DNA of 64,000 nucleotides from Clostridiales bacterium (lineage in GTDB: Bacteria; Bacillota; Clostridia; Christensenellales; Borkfalkiaceae). A program made the translations under genes and the position numbers. The stretch is from assembly GCA_022508245.1 (NCBI GenBank), contig JAFLVO010000001.1, positions 310,001 through 374,000 of the forward strand, read 5' to 3'. The notes under the pieces are model-generated. The model was not told the origin of the DNA. It did not search any database and was given only the letters and a program-made list of their open reading frames with translations. Below, piece by piece: positions 8,801-15,489 of this stretch. Each line of letters starts with the position of its first letter. Position 1 is the stretch's first letter.

Positions 8801-10233
8801 TTTCCCTCCAAATCAAAGGTGGTGTAGCCGTCCGTGCCGCTCTCCGAAGCGAGGTCGATATAGTAGTTGAAATCCTTGGAGTGTCTGTCGTCGGGGTCGC
8901 CCTTTACAGCCTTGTCCGCATAGAAAATCTTATCTTCGCCCTCGTCCGAAAGATTGCAGTAGGTGCCTCTTTCCAAAATTTCGGCTGAAACGTCGCCGTA
9001 ACCGGTATTTTCAATTTTGCGTTCCTTCACAACCTCAACGTCGTCGAAGAACGCATAGCCCGTGCAGGTTTCGCCGTTGGACTTACCGAGACCCAGGCGG
9101 AGCTGAACGGTACATTGTGCAAAGTCGCACGCATTTACATAGATATTGTATTGTAACCAACCGTTGTTGGTATCAAGGTCATTGTTGTCTTTTAAAATCT
9201 TTTCGGTGTTTATAGCTTTAATAGTGAACTCGTCTATGGTCGTTCCGCCTACCGTCTGAACGACTTCGATAAACGCGCCCCTGTCCTGTTCATCAAGGAG
9301 GGAATAGCCCTTGTCGAATTTCAGATTGCTCGTCTTAACCCATACGGAGATTTTAGCTGCTGTACGGGATTCAAGAGTGATGGTCGTGGAGGAATAGTAC
9401 TGCTGAATACCGTTGTACTTGGTGTCCGTAGGATAGTTGTGAATCATCAGGACGTTGCCCTCTGAGTACTCGTGATCCTCATCCTTGTAGTAGTAGCCGT
9501 CCTCGTCCACGTAAATTTCGTGGTCGCCGAGGTAGTGCTTTCCGTCCTTTTCGTTGTAAGAGCCGTAGTGAGTTCCGGGGTTTGCGATAATCTCATAGCG
9601 GACGGGTTTGGAATATTCCTCAGAGTTCTCGTCATATTCGAAGTAGAAGTCGCCCGTTTCCTCGTCGAAATAAACTTCGACAGCGTCGTCGCCCTCGCCG
9701 TAGGTGTATTTGCCGTCCTTTTCGGTTATGCCGAGGAGCTGTGCATACGACAAATCGTTTTTATTTAAAATTTTGTCGTCCTTTACCGCGCTTTCTTCAA
9801 GCTTTGCAGCGTACGGCTCCTTATAGGGGATGTCGCCCGACTTCATACCGTTGTAGTCAACGTATTTATCGTCGGAAGTCAAAAGGTCGTTGTTGGTGTC
9901 CAGCTTGTCCGCAAGGTCGGAGGAGGAGATAGTTCCCCAATTCTTTTCGGAAGTATCCAAAATACCCGACATAGTGCCGGAGCTGTCGCCCGAACGCGAC
10001 CAATCCTGAACGTTTTTAATGAGATAGACGGCGTCGTCGGGAACGTTAAAGAACTCGAAGCTGCCGTTTGTCAACGTGCTTGTGTCCTCCGCTCTCGTGG
10101 TATCGTCGTCGGGTGTGCTGCCATCGTTAGGTTGGCAGGCAGCCGCAAGCGAAGTGCAGGTTACTGCAACGGCACACAGAGCCGCTATCGCCGCTTTTCT
10201 TGTTTTGCTTTTTTTGAATCTGAATTTAGCCAT
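5815..10233 (-). CDS. Very large lipoprotein with C-terminal membrane helix and acidic cytosolic tail
   Basis: A 1472-residue surface protein. The N-terminus is basic, followed by a hydrophobic stretch and a lipobox (SLAAAC, Cys near residue 33). The long extracellular part is rich in Asp, Tyr, Asn and Thr, with beta-sandwich-like stretches (for example CTGYAFFDDVEVVKER and WVTVNFVVKAGNKSKSYRLELWSG) resembling carbohydrate-binding or discoidin-type modules. Near residue 1340 there is a helix (LASILLVVVLLFVLLVLVAR), then a very basic segment and ~85 residues of Glu/Pro/Ala repeats (PAEEAPTEAPVEEVKEE). The gene starts at ATG 10233 because AAGGTG is 6 nt upstream; an upstream in-frame GTG (10242) lacks this. 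Single gene with own promoter and terminator. Ligand unknown; a carbohydrate-related role is inference. Confidence 0.75.
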   Translation of the reverse strand: MAKFRFKKSKTRKAAIAALCAVAVTCTSLAAACQPNDGSTPDDDTTRAEDTSTLTNGSFEFFNVPDDAVYLIKNVQDWSRSGDSSGTMSGILDTSEKNWGTISSSDLADKLDTNNDLLTSDDKYVDYNGMKSGDIPYKEPYAAKLEESAVKDDKILNKNDLSYAQLLGITEKDGKYTYGEGDDAVEVYFDEETGDFYFEYDENSEEYSKPVRYEIIANPGTHYGSYNEKDGKHYLGDHEIYVDEDGYYYKDEDHEYSEGNVLMIHNYPTDTKYNGIQQYYSSTTITLESRTAAKISVWVKTSNLKFDKGYSLLDEQDRGAFIEVVQTVGGTTIDEFTIKAINTEKILKDNNDLDTNNGWLQYNIYVNACDFAQCTVQLRLGLGKSNGETCTGYAFFDDVEVVKERKIENTGYGDVSAEILERGTYCNLSDEGEDKIFYADKAVKGDPDDRHSKDFNYYIDLASESGTDGYTTFDLEGNITAGLTTEKEDKITYASAKTYEGKTNSRLGTIGATDYSIYKNSVARPTDKDFLGLFTASESFTDSHVADKYIKGLNDALFGDKSFEKLPTHDDTSKMLVTFSAWGAAYTSTVNNPDIFTLNAGEQMILSFWVKTSDITNKIPATVYIYDVEDEDKENAVELDINTTGITTDIEDDKDIYNGWVQCFFFIQNNTKDGTKKFQIDFCFGNTSIISATSYEPGWIALANMQTLKITEEVYNLTATANFTKKFQFSTDDKEKTHKKFADALGTYDITEEIALPDGYNGVNGASSSVSGADYSHYYDIWNTNRTAGLINRDNFFDDDGNPKDWNGFLNAYFSSASQSAANWNEVFGKDCYQPLIIVNNLRRYADNAHANEDTYNNGNYYLLVDDEYTGDFVEDYAGRRYRKVTDEDEFDEEETYYSFKEVVNYGFVGGNKTISSSATEVITVKVMVTEGATAYIYLVDPTTREVMSYSVPGYTFWYDDEGNVLDEEFDEDWDRKDRDSHTVYNKQDNGLYKDENGNYVANLYNLKKIYQKEKLDTYYYKDGDTVKEYRGTKCEDGVDYFLDKECETPAPHRLCNSDDKPIYQYKDGAYYYIVSGKVSSIKVGNFDAKYARYNYDQDSENGESLADTEYCIAVGDTHGKWVTVNFVVKAGNKSKSYRLELWSGKRGESGVTDQTTADNVKGAVAFDYSAYTVSNYDSILRTDDASYEKSIIREYQELLAGHEDEFELDFTIKDYEDLAEKYLSGNAKFTELINSYIAHYYTYSLYDTNEFIPYNQEVAEDGETDYDYTAPDSESLAYFSSTTKDSEGNITSYNTFIDYSAVEKEINKTNAPSDSGSTDDDNDNDNSTAGEFWLQLASILLVVVLLFVLLVLVARIIIKKVRRKLNLKKQSKNVYRQRKRYLRKLHIEEEETEEIDNPALQNSEVTEATVEEVPAEEVKEEVPAETTETPAEEAPTEAPVEEVKEEASAEETPVEEAPAEQPAENSEEKPE

Positions 10234-10328
10234 ATAAAACACCTTGTATTTTCCGTTGCTTTTGCAACTAACAATTTTTCAAACTTTGAGTTGCGATTTA
10301 TTATCTATTTAATAAATCACACTTCTTT

Positions 10329-10357
10329 ATTTTAATATAAATGTGTTTTGTATGCAA
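10329..10357 (-). promoter_or_regulatory. Promoter of the large lipoprotein gene
   Basis: Minus strand TTGCAT (10357-10352), 17-bp spacer, TAAAAT (10334-10329). The leader is about 90 nt and contains a small GTTGC-AAAA-GCAAC hairpin. Apart from this the gap 10234-10475 shows nothing I can name. Confidence 0.55.
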
Positions 10358-10475
10358 GCAATTAAACGCGTATGCCGCAAAAAATTTAATTATTTTTGGT
10401 AAAAATGCAAAAACTTTTATATATCTGCCCGAATATTGCGCATAAAAGCGGGGCAGAGGGAAAAAGGTAATTCAA

Positions 10476-10838
10476 ATGAACGTCAAAAGTAAAAATTTCA
10501 AGCGCGTTTTAGCAGGCGGACTCACGGGTGCCGTGAACGGGCTATTCGGCGGAGGCGGCGGCATGGTTGCCGTACCCATTCTAAAAAACATGCTCGGGTA
10601 CGAAGAAAAGGACGCCCACGCAACGGCAATTTTGGTAATTGCCCCCGTGTGTCTCGTCAGCGCAATAACCTATATTGTAAACGGATATTTTATTCCGAGC
10701 ATAGTAATACCCGCAGCCATAGGTTCGACTGCGGGCGGTATGATAGGCGCTTTAATGCTCGAAAAACTGCCTACGGGCATAGTCAACGCCGTGTTTATAG
10801 CCGTTATGATAGTAGCAGGCGTGAGGATGCTGTTTTGA
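10476..10838 (+). CDS. TauE/SafE (TSUP) exporter, half-size subunit 1
   Basis: 120-residue membrane protein with about four hydrophobic segments. It has the TSUP signature GGLTGAVNGLFGGGGGMVAVPIL near the N-terminus. TSUP carriers move organic or sulfur anions (sulfite, sulfoacetate and the like) and normally have ~250 residues built from two homologous halves. Here the first half is a separate gene, and the second half overlaps it by 4 nt (10835). The two products probably assemble as a heterodimer. AAAGG lies 9 nt before the ATG. Substrate cannot be inferred. Confidence 0.85.
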   Translation: MNVKSKNFKRVLAGGLTGAVNGLFGGGGGMVAVPILKNMLGYEEKDAHATAILVIAPVCLVSAITYIVNGYFIPSIVIPAAIGSTAGGMIGALMLEKLPTGIVNAVFIAVMIVAGVRMLF

Positions 10839-11203
10839 GTTTTTATCTGTATGTGCTTGCGGGGTTCTTCTCGGGAATGCTCGGCGGGATGGGCATGGGC
10901 GGGGGGACAATACTAATTCCAGTGCTCACGATTTTTCTCGGCGTCGGACAGCACGCGGCGCAGGCGGCAAATTTAATTGCCTTTCTACCAATGGCGCTGT
11001 TCAGCTTAAAAATGCACAAAGACAGGGGACTTTTAAGGACCGAGGGAGTCACAAGCATAGTTATTCCCGCGCTTATAACCTCGGTTGCAACGGCATTTGC
11101 CACGTCCTTTCTTTCAGGCGAAATTCTCGGCAAGCTCTTCGGCGCATTTTTAATTTTTCTCGGAATTAAAGGCTTACTGAATATAAAATTATCGCAAAAA
11201 TAG
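10835..11203 (+). CDS. TauE/SafE (TSUP) exporter, half-size subunit 2 (TTG start)
   Basis: 122-residue membrane protein, the second TSUP half, with its own copy of the signature (LAGFFSGMLGGMGMGGGTILIPVLT) and about four helices. No ATG fits: the only start that keeps the conserved first helix is TTG 10835, which shares TTGA with the stop of the preceding gene and has AGG 7 nt upstream. This is a standard translational-coupling junction, arguing that the split is stable and not a recent frameshift. The stop codon lies inside the left hairpin of the repeat element that follows. Confidence 0.82.
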   Translation: MSFYLYVLAGFFSGMLGGMGMGGGTILIPVLTIFLGVGQHAAQAANLIAFLPMALFSLKMHKDRGLLRTEGVTSIVIPALITSVATAFATSFLSGEILGKLFGAFLIFLGIKGLLNIKLSQK

Positions 11204-11380
11204 CTTGCACGGAATAGCAGGCTATTTTTGCGAACTGTATAAAACGCTTTTCGGCGCGACTCAAAATCACGCTTTTGGGTCGCGCACCCAATTTGCGTAT
11301 GCATACGTCTTACTGGGGGAACATAGTCCCCCAAATCACGAAAAATTTAATTCGCAGAATAGAATTAAATTTTTGTGAAC
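11193..11380. repeat. Hairpin-rich intergenic element, copy 1
   Basis: Four hairpins in a row: (i) CGCAAAAATAGC / GCTATTTTTGCG around a GGAATAG loop (11193-11232); (ii) a 13-bp stem GCGCGACTCAAAA / TTTTGGGTCGCGC (11254-11285); (iii) GGGGG-AACATAGT-CCCCC (11315-11332); (iv) a 17-bp stem with one bulged G and loop GCAGAATA (11336-11378). Hairpins ii-iv recur at 16201-16492 with changed stem bases but the same pairing and loops. The element fills the space between two convergent genes and may end both transcripts. Confidence 0.75.
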
Positions 11381-12877
11381 TTAATTTTTATGAAGTAGTT
11401 TTTTGATGGGCTGAATTGAAATCATATTCAAACAAAACAGAATTGCCAAGGTAAATAGAATTATCAAGCCCGAACTGACGATAATCAGCCAAAATAGGGG
11501 CATAAGGTTTTGCAAAAGTCCGTGAACGAGCGTTCCGAACACGCTTGAGGCGACAATAACCGCAATGCTCATAAGCACATAACGCATATAGCTTGTTCCG
11601 TCGCATTTCTTTTTTAAAAGCCGCAAATTGAAGGTCGCGGTTATAATCTGCGCAAGCCCGAGCCCCAAAACGTAGGAATAGACGCCGAGATAGCGGGTCA
11701 AAAAGAGCACGCAGAAAAGCATAGTTATCGCGCCTATCGTAAAATACAGGAGTGTCTGTTTTTCGCAGTTCATAGAATTTAACAGTGTGTTGCTCATCAT
11801 TGTAATGCACATAGGAAGCATAATGAACGCACTCACTCTTACAATCTGCCCGCACAGCTCGTTGTCGTACAAGAATTGACTTATCGAGCCTCCCACGGCA
11901 AAAAGAATGGGAATTAAAATAGTTGCAAAGAATATTGCGGCGCGCAGGGTCTTTTCAACGTCGTATCTGACTGACTTTGTGTTGCCCCTATAAAAGTTTT
12001 CCGAAAGCTCGGGAGCGGCAACCACGGCAATAGAGCCGATGAAGGAATTTGGCGTAAACAGCATGGGAATAGCCATACCTACGGCTATTCCGTACAGGCT
12101 GATTGCCTCCGAGCTTGTAAGCCCGCACGCCGACATAAGTATGGTTGGCAGAAGGACTGCCACAGCAGAGTTCAGAAGGGAAGTCGAAGTGCGCATTGCC
12201 GTAACGGGCGTTGCCGCCGACAGTAGGGGTTTGAACTGCTTTTTAGGGTTTACAAATCTTCCGCCCGATTTAAAATACCAGAAAAGTGAAACGGTAAACG
12301 AAAAGATATAGGAGGCAAGCACGGCTATCGTTGCATATCTTGCGCCGAGAACGGGGTCGGAAACACCGTAAATGAGCGCAATACCCACACCGACCATAAC
12401 CGCGTCCTCGGCTAGCTCTATCACGGAGTAGGCGAGAAACTGCTTATTCCCCCAAAACGAGCCCCTTATTATCGCATAGACCGAAGTCAGCACAAGTCCG
12501 GGGAGCAAAATTACAAATATATCAACGCACCTCGGGTCGGAAAAGAGGAAGGAAAAGACGTTTTTTCCGAAAAATAAAATCAAAGCTACGGGTACGGTCA
12601 CGGCAAGGGTGCAGGCAACGCCGGCAGTCACAGCCGAGTGTTTTCCGTTTATATCGTTTTTCGCGTTGCTCTTTGCCATAAGGCGGGAAACAGTTACGGG
12701 GATACCGCTTGAAGCGGCAGTTAAGAACACGGCAAAGACGGTCAGACTTATCTGATAGATGCCCAACCCCTCCGCGCCGATAATTCGCGTTAAGATAATT
12801 CTGTAAACAAAGCTCAAAAATTTTTCAATTGTAGAAAATACCGTAACCTGCGCGGCAGATCTGTAAATATTTTTCAT
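11381..12877 (-). CDS. SpoVB/MATE-like lipid-linked oligosaccharide flippase
   Basis: 498-residue polytopic membrane protein of the MOP/MVF superfamily, with about 13-14 hydrophobic segments. The N-terminal hallmark is RIILTRIIGAEGLGIYQISL and GIPVTVSRLMAK, typical of SpoVB-type proteins, which are thought to flip lipid-linked cell-wall or cortex precursors. In sporulating Firmicutes this group is linked to cortex synthesis, but paralogues serve capsule export, so the specific role stays open. The ATG at 12877 lies 7 nt after a TAGAAT -10 box (12890-12885) and has no Shine-Dalgarno site, suggesting a leaderless transcript. It is divergent from the LysM gene. Confidence 0.87.
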   Translation of the reverse strand: MKNIYRSAAQVTVFSTIEKFLSFVYRIILTRIIGAEGLGIYQISLTVFAVFLTAASSGIPVTVSRLMAKSNAKNDINGKHSAVTAGVACTLAVTVPVALILFFGKNVFSFLFSDPRCVDIFVILLPGLVLTSVYAIIRGSFWGNKQFLAYSVIELAEDAVMVGVGIALIYGVSDPVLGARYATIAVLASYIFSFTVSLFWYFKSGGRFVNPKKQFKPLLSAATPVTAMRTSTSLLNSAVAVLLPTILMSACGLTSSEAISLYGIAVGMAIPMLFTPNSFIGSIAVVAAPELSENFYRGNTKSVRYDVEKTLRAAIFFATILIPILFAVGGSISQFLYDNELCGQIVRVSAFIMLPMCITMMSNTLLNSMNCEKQTLLYFTIGAITMLFCVLFLTRYLGVYSYVLGLGLAQIITATFNLRLLKKKCDGTSYMRYVLMSIAVIVASSVFGTLVHGLLQNLMPLFWLIIVSSGLIILFTLAILFCLNMISIQPIKKLLHKN

Positions 12878-12884
12878 CTACATT

Positions 12885-12940
12885 ATTCTACAAATTTCTT
12901 TTTAAGATTATGAACGTTTTTCTTTGCTTTTGCGTATCAT
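12885..12940. promoter_or_regulatory. Divergent promoters, both apparently leaderless
   Basis: Minus strand -10 TAGAAT (12890-12885) is 7 nt from ATG 12877. Plus strand -10 TATCAT (12935-12940) is 6 nt from ATG 12947. The -35 boxes are weak, so the assignment rests mainly on the -10 boxes and on the lack of ribosome binding sites. Confidence 0.45.
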
Positions 12941-12946
12941 ATACAA

Positions 12947-13222
12947 ATGTTTGCGCTCGTAAGGGAAAATTACAGATATTTCAAGGTAAAGAGCGGTCAG
13001 AGCGTAAGCGACATCGAGCGGGAGCTTGAAATTCCCGTTTCTGGCGGAATTTTTAGCGGACGGATATTGCGTGCCGATAAAAAGTGCCGGATTTATACTG
13101 TAAAGGTGGGTGACACCTACCGCTCAGTATGCCTTAATGAGGGGGTAGACGAGGAAACGTTAAAAGAGCTCAATTCCAACGCCCCGCTGTACCCGACGAA
13201 AAAGCTGTATATTCCTATATAA
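12947..13222 (+). CDS. Small LysM-domain protein
   Basis: 91 residues. The C-terminal half is a LysM module: YTVKVGDTYRSVCLNEGVDEETLKELN ... KLYIP, with the usual G-D-T turn and final Y/IP. The N-terminal half (YFKVKSGQSVSDIERELEIP) is a second, more degenerate LysM-like unit. LysM domains bind N-acetylglucosamine polymers such as peptidoglycan. There is no signal peptide; similar short clostridial LysM proteins are often spore-associated, which would fit the neighbours (inference). The start codon directly follows a -10 box and lacks a Shine-Dalgarno site. Confidence 0.7.
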   Translation: MFALVRENYRYFKVKSGQSVSDIERELEIPVSGGIFSGRILRADKKCRIYTVKVGDTYRSVCLNEGVDEETLKELNSNAPLYPTKKLYIPI

Positions 13223-13258
13223 TCACAGCATTTGGCTAATTTAAAAAAATCGACTTTC

Positions 13259-13286
13259 ACTACTTAAAAATTTTTTTCATATATTA
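13259..13286 (+). promoter_or_regulatory. Possible sporulation (sigma-K type) promoter
   Basis: AC at 13259-13260, 17 nt, then CATATATTA (13278-13286), matching the sigma-K pattern AC-(16/17)-CATAnnnTA. There is no good sigma-A promoter in the same gap. A short AT-rich motif like this can occur by chance. Confidence 0.35.
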
Positions 13287-13318
13287 CAGTAGTACCAAAA
13301 TTATAACGGAGGTTAAAA

Positions 13319-13972
13319 ATGTCATTTTTTTCCAACTTTCAATCGGATAAATGCCCCGGCGTTATAAGCGGCAATCCGTTAAACGGTATGTGTGAGAAAG
13401 TGTGCATTCAGGCACAGAAGATTTTCGACGCCTGCATCAAGCAGATTCAGTTAGACAACTATCCGCTTACCCTCACAAACCCGCTTCCCGCCAACCCTAC
13501 ATACCCGCTTACTTTTATAAGTGCAAGGTCAATAAATTCTACGGGTAACATCACAAACCTTAACATCGAAAGGCTTGCCGACAGACCTAACTGCGCAAGA
13601 GTACAGGCAACTGTCAATATCCCCGTAGAGGTATTATACACCGACGCGAACGGAATAGAGGGAGTAGCACAGTCCGAAATAAGCGTCAACCAAGACGTAA
13701 TTCTGTTTGTTCCCGCACCTTCGATTATGCCGTACAGAGCCACCTGCGAAGTATCCGCGGTATGTGCCGAGGGCAGGTTTAACGACAACGGAACTTTCAG
13801 CGTAAACGCATGTCTTACCACAATTTTAAAGATATCCATAGACGTTGAATTGCTCGTTCCCAGCTACGGCTATTGTGCAATTCCTCCCGCACAGGATTAC
13901 TCGCAAGAGGTATGCTCGGGCTTCTTCGAACTACCCCTTTATCCTCAGGGGAAGACTTGCTCAAGGCAGTGA
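13319..13972 (+). CDS. Conserved clostridial Cys-containing protein, possibly spore surface
   Basis: 217 residues without signal peptide or membrane helix. It has conserved-looking cysteine motifs at both ends (MCEKVCIQAQKIFDACIKQ near residue 22; CSGFFELPLYPQGKTC at the end) and a beta-rich middle (VQATVNIPVEVLYTDANGIEG, DVILFVPAPSIMPY). I recognise the arrangement as a conserved hypothetical family of clostridia, without a proven function. A spore coat or exosporium role is inferred from cysteine richness, restriction to spore-formers and the sigma-K-like promoter. GGAGG is 6 nt before the ATG. A strong terminator follows. Confidence 0.7.
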   Translation: MSFFSNFQSDKCPGVISGNPLNGMCEKVCIQAQKIFDACIKQIQLDNYPLTLTNPLPANPTYPLTFISARSINSTGNITNLNIERLADRPNCARVQATVNIPVEVLYTDANGIEGVAQSEISVNQDVILFVPAPSIMPYRATCEVSAVCAEGRFNDNGTFSVNACLTTILKISIDVELLVPSYGYCAIPPAQDYSQEVCSGFFELPLYPQGKTCSRQ

Positions 13973-14022
13973 CAAAATACAATAAAAAAAGCCTTTTGTA
14001 TAGCTAAAAATAAAAAGTTTTT

Positions 14023-14051
14023 TCGGCGGAGCGCGCTCCGCCGATTTTTTT
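14023..14051 (+). terminator. Terminator after the Cys-containing protein gene
   Basis: Perfect palindrome 14023-14044 with arms CGGCGGAGC / GCTCCGCCG, followed by seven T. The remaining AT-rich gap to 14192 shows nothing else. Confidence 0.9.
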
Positions 14052-14192
14052 GTGTTAAGCCACAAAACCCATCATTTATGCCAAGTTTTAAGCGATTTCA
14101 GGCTTATTCATAGTACTATGCGACGCATAATACACCCATATAATATACAAAACAACAAAAAAATGTCTTAAAAAAATAATATTTAAAAATGC

Positions 14193-14221
14193 TTTAAAAA
14201 ATGCATCCGTTATGGTAAAAT
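14193..14221 (+). promoter_or_regulatory. Promoter of the metallophosphoesterase gene
   Basis: TTTAAA (14193-14198), 17-bp spacer, TAAAAT (14216-14221). Transcription would begin at about 14228, the A of the start codon. Confidence 0.5.
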
Positions 14222-14227
14222 ATGGGT

Positions 14228-14923
14228 ATGAAAATATTTTCAATAAGCGATTTGCACCTCTCGGGAAAGGTTGAAAAGCCTATGGACATCTTCGGCGGGG
14301 GATGGGAAAATCACTTTGAAAAAATTAAATCTGACTGGCTTCAAAGGGTGTCGGAAGACGACATTGTTTTAATCTGCGGGGACATCAGCTGGGGGCTCAA
14401 TTTAGCGGACGGACTGTTCGATATTCAAAGCCTTGCCTGCCTTCCTGGGAGAAAAGTTTTTATCCGTGGCAACCACGACTATTGGTGGAACGGGATAACC
14501 AAAATTCGCCGTTCGGCGCCCGATGATACTTTCTGCTTTTTGCAGAACGACTGCGTTAAATTTGAAGACGTAGTTATATGCGGTTCGCGCGGTTGGACGT
14601 GTCCTGGAAGCAATGATTTTACTGACAACGATATGCGCCTGTATCTAAGGGAGGCAGAGAGGTTCAAGCTCTGTTTCGACGCCGTAAAAAAAGTCAAGGA
14701 AGAGGGCGACAGAGTGCTGGCAATGATTCACTATCCGCCTTTTTCGCTTAAATCCCAAGACACGCTTTTTACCTCGCTTTTTGAAGAAAACGGAGTTGAA
14801 AAAGTCATTTTCGGGCATATCCACGGCGCCATTTATTTCCCCTTGCGCACCCAGAAAAACGGGATAGAATATATTTTGACCTCCTGCGACAAAGTCGGCT
14901 TCACCCTTCAACGCATTTTATAA
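14228..14923 (+). CDS. Calcineurin-like metallophosphoesterase
   Basis: 231-residue soluble metal-dependent phosphoesterase. All family motifs are present: D-x-H (SISDLHLSG, residue ~8), GD (LICGDISWG), GNHD (FIRGNHDYWW), a metal-binding His (AMIHYPPF) and GHxH (IFGHIHGA). These ligate two metal ions. The substrate is unknown; family members cleave nucleotides, cyclic nucleotides or phosphoproteins. ATG 14228 is chosen over the ATG at 14222 because 14222 would touch the -10 box and MKIFSISDLH is the usual N-terminus. The next gene begins 44 nt downstream with its own Shine-Dalgarno site. Confidence 0.85.
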   Translation: MKIFSISDLHLSGKVEKPMDIFGGGWENHFEKIKSDWLQRVSEDDIVLICGDISWGLNLADGLFDIQSLACLPGRKVFIRGNHDYWWNGITKIRRSAPDDTFCFLQNDCVKFEDVVICGSRGWTCPGSNDFTDNDMRLYLREAERFKLCFDAVKKVKEEGDRVLAMIHYPPFSLKSQDTLFTSLFEENGVEKVIFGHIHGAIYFPLRTQKNGIEYILTSCDKVGFTLQRIL

Positions 14924-14967
14924 AAAAGAAATCAATTCAACGTACGGTACGAGGAGACTAATATAGA

Positions 14968-15432
14968 ATGGAAGAAGTAATAGCCCGCCGCCATGTTATG
15001 AAGGAAAAGGCTTGTTGGGTTTTAATTTTAGCAGGCGTAATGGGTTTAATTTTTGGCGTTTTCTATGTAATTGTAAAGGAATTAAATATATTTTCTTATC
15101 CCGAAGACAGACTGTGGGTTTTTATTATTATATATTGCGTTGAATTTTTTGCAGGCGCTTTTGCTATTATTTGGGGAGTAAGAAATTTAAAAAAGACTAA
15201 AATTTCGCCCGAGCTGATAGTTTTAAAAGGAAAAAAATTGACGTTTACCGACGGATATCTTTGCGACATTAAAGACGTTTTAAATACCACCTGCAAAGTA
15301 TCTAAATTTGACCCGTCGGGTATAGGCACGTTACAAATTGTTTTAAAAGACGGAGTTATCAAATATAAAAATGTTGAAAACGCGGCTCAAGCATGCCAAA
15401 GATTGACAGAGTTAATGCAACAAAGCCGTTAA
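14968..15432 (+). CDS. Two-helix membrane protein, unknown function
   Basis: 154 residues. Two membrane helices (about residues 17-37 and 50-68) are followed by a ~80-residue soluble domain with alternating strands (ELIVLKGKKLTFTDGYLCDIKDV, GTLQIVLKDGVIKYKNVENA), similar in layout to bacterial PH-like domains on small membrane proteins. The ending NAAQACQRLTELMQQ fits the C-terminal helix of that fold. GAGGAG lies 10 nt before the ATG. It probably shares the metallophosphoesterase transcript. No function can be given. Confidence 0.7.
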   Translation: MEEVIARRHVMKEKACWVLILAGVMGLIFGVFYVIVKELNIFSYPEDRLWVFIIIYCVEFFAGAFAIIWGVRNLKKTKISPELIVLKGKKLTFTDGYLCDIKDVLNTTCKVSKFDPSGIGTLQIVLKDGVIKYKNVENAAQACQRLTELMQQSR

Positions 15433-15453
15433 AGGCGCAAATTAAATATGTGT

Positions 15454-15483
15454 AAAAACAGCGGCGCTCAATCGAGCGCCGCT
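15454..15483 (-). terminator. Terminator of the polysaccharide deacetylase gene
   Basis: 10-bp stem AGCGGCGCTC / GAGCGCCGCT (15460-15483) with AATC loop. A run of A at 15454-15458 gives the T tail on the minus strand. Confidence 0.82.
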
Positions 15484-15489
15484 AAACAT

